From an uncultured bacterium (GTDB lineage Bacteria > Patescibacteriota > Patescibacteriia > Patescibacteriales > UBA12465), in contig CAIVBF010000099.1 of assembly GCA_903904095.1 (NCBI GenBank), forward strand, positions 1-5,285: DNA of 5,285 nucleotides. Direction: 5' to 3'. Below are positions 5,092 through 5,285 of this stretch, one piece after another; position 1 is the first letter of the stretch; each line of letters starts with the position of its first letter. Made by a program: the position numbers and the translations under genes. The notes beneath the pieces are model-generated. The model was not told the origin of the DNA and did not search any database. It worked only from the letters and a program-made list of their open reading frames with translations.

Positions 5092-5140
5092 AAAATCCCT
5101 ACTTGATTATTATAGAAATATGATAGAGTCGGGATTTTTT
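5092..5140 (+). terminator. Terminator-like leader hairpin (attenuator or end of a small RNA)
   Basis: AAAATCCC (5092-5099) pairs exactly with GGGATTTT (5131-5138). Inside, two further short stems (5101-5104 with 5126-5129, and 5106-5110 with 5120-5124) continue the helix across single mismatches to a 9-nt loop. Six Ts (5135-5140) follow the GGGA. It has the form of an intrinsic terminator, but with only three G-C pairs in the basal stem. It starts about 5 nt after the predicted transcription start and lies before the gene at 5162. No gene upstream needs it on the plus strand, so attenuation of the downstream gene, or production of a roughly 50-nt RNA, is the likeliest role. Confidence 0.55.
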
Positions 5141-5161
5141 AATTGGCTAATATTAAATAAT

Positions 5162-5285
5162 ATGAAGATACTTAAATACATCCGCGAGGAGATTATTCCT
5201 CTGAGTAGAAAGCAGAACCTCGTTCTGCTTATCATTATTGCCTGTGTTTTTCAATTTGTTTTATTTTACGCCCCAGCTCTAGCTG
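5162..5285 (+). CDS. N-terminus of a membrane-anchored or secreted protein, cut by the window edge
   Basis: Forty-one codons are open to the window edge. The product begins MKILKYIREEIIPLSRKQ, a basic-amphipathic stretch of 18 residues, then a hydrophobic segment (about 19-37, LVLLIIIACVFQFVLF) and YAPALA. This is either a long-n-region signal peptide cleaved after PALA, or a first membrane helix. An in-frame ATG at 5120 also exists, but it sits inside the leader hairpin, so I prefer 5162; neither has an SD. Its promoter (5052-5080) and leader hairpin suggest regulated expression. A role with the pilin operon is possible but unsupported. Too little is present to name a family. Confidence 0.6.
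   Translation, partial: MKILKYIREEIIPLSRKQNLVLLIIIACVFQFVLFYAPALA

Noticed and set aside
5120..5161. Upstream in-frame ATG at 5120 as the start of the last gene
   Set aside because: It lies within the terminator-like hairpin and would add a 14-residue stretch that reads through the T-run. The ATG at 5162 gives a more natural basic N-terminus.
1..5285. CRISPR arrays, tRNA or rRNA genes, insertion sequences
   Set aside because: I saw no regularly spaced repeats, cloverleaf-like segments, transposase motifs or terminal inverted repeats. The only notable direct repeat is the 39-bp coding duplication.

Overview
The window looks like an AT-rich bacterial chromosome fragment, most plausibly from a Candidate Phyla Radiation (Patescibacteria) organism. 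This is an inference from four things: low-GC coding sequence, tightly packed small secreted and membrane genes, general lack of Shine-Dalgarno (SD) sequences, and a tandem array of the small two-helix pilin-like proteins that recur in CPR genomes. No marker gene fixes the taxon. TAA is used as an ordinary stop throughout, so the code looks standard for that codon.

Left part (1-1442, minus strand): a multi-pass membrane protein of GT-C glycosyltransferase type. An in-frame TAA at 69-71 interrupts it, and the same frame runs on with family-like sequence to the window edge, so the gene looks broken or contains a base error. It is read from a good sigma70-like promoter that lies back to back with the promoter of the next block.

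Centre (1496-4145, plus strand): an operon of six paralogous pilin-like genes of the VirB2/TrbC-like (T4SS pilin) type. Each has a signal peptide, a variable mature N-terminus, TM helix 1, a charged loop with a WM-x-x-x-G-N/S-E/D core, and TM helix 2. Only the first gene has a strong SD. It is separated from the rest by a 78-nt spacer with two mutually exclusive hairpins, and the other five follow at 1-6 nt. The second gene carries a perfect 39-bp in-frame tandem duplication, and the sixth ends with an LPFTG-containing tail. A strong terminator that can work on both strands closes the operon. A reasonable picture is one abundant major pilin plus several minor or alternative subunits of a conjugation-like or surface filament. 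No VirB4, VirB6 or coupling protein lies in the window.

Right part (4188-5285): a minus-strand secreted coiled-coil protein of unknown function, visibly richer in G+C than its neighbours, with its own TTGACA/TATAGT promoter. Diverging from it is a second strong promoter, followed directly by a terminator-like hairpin with six Ts and then the start of a further membrane or secreted protein (5162 to the edge). This resembles an attenuated leader or a short RNA gene.
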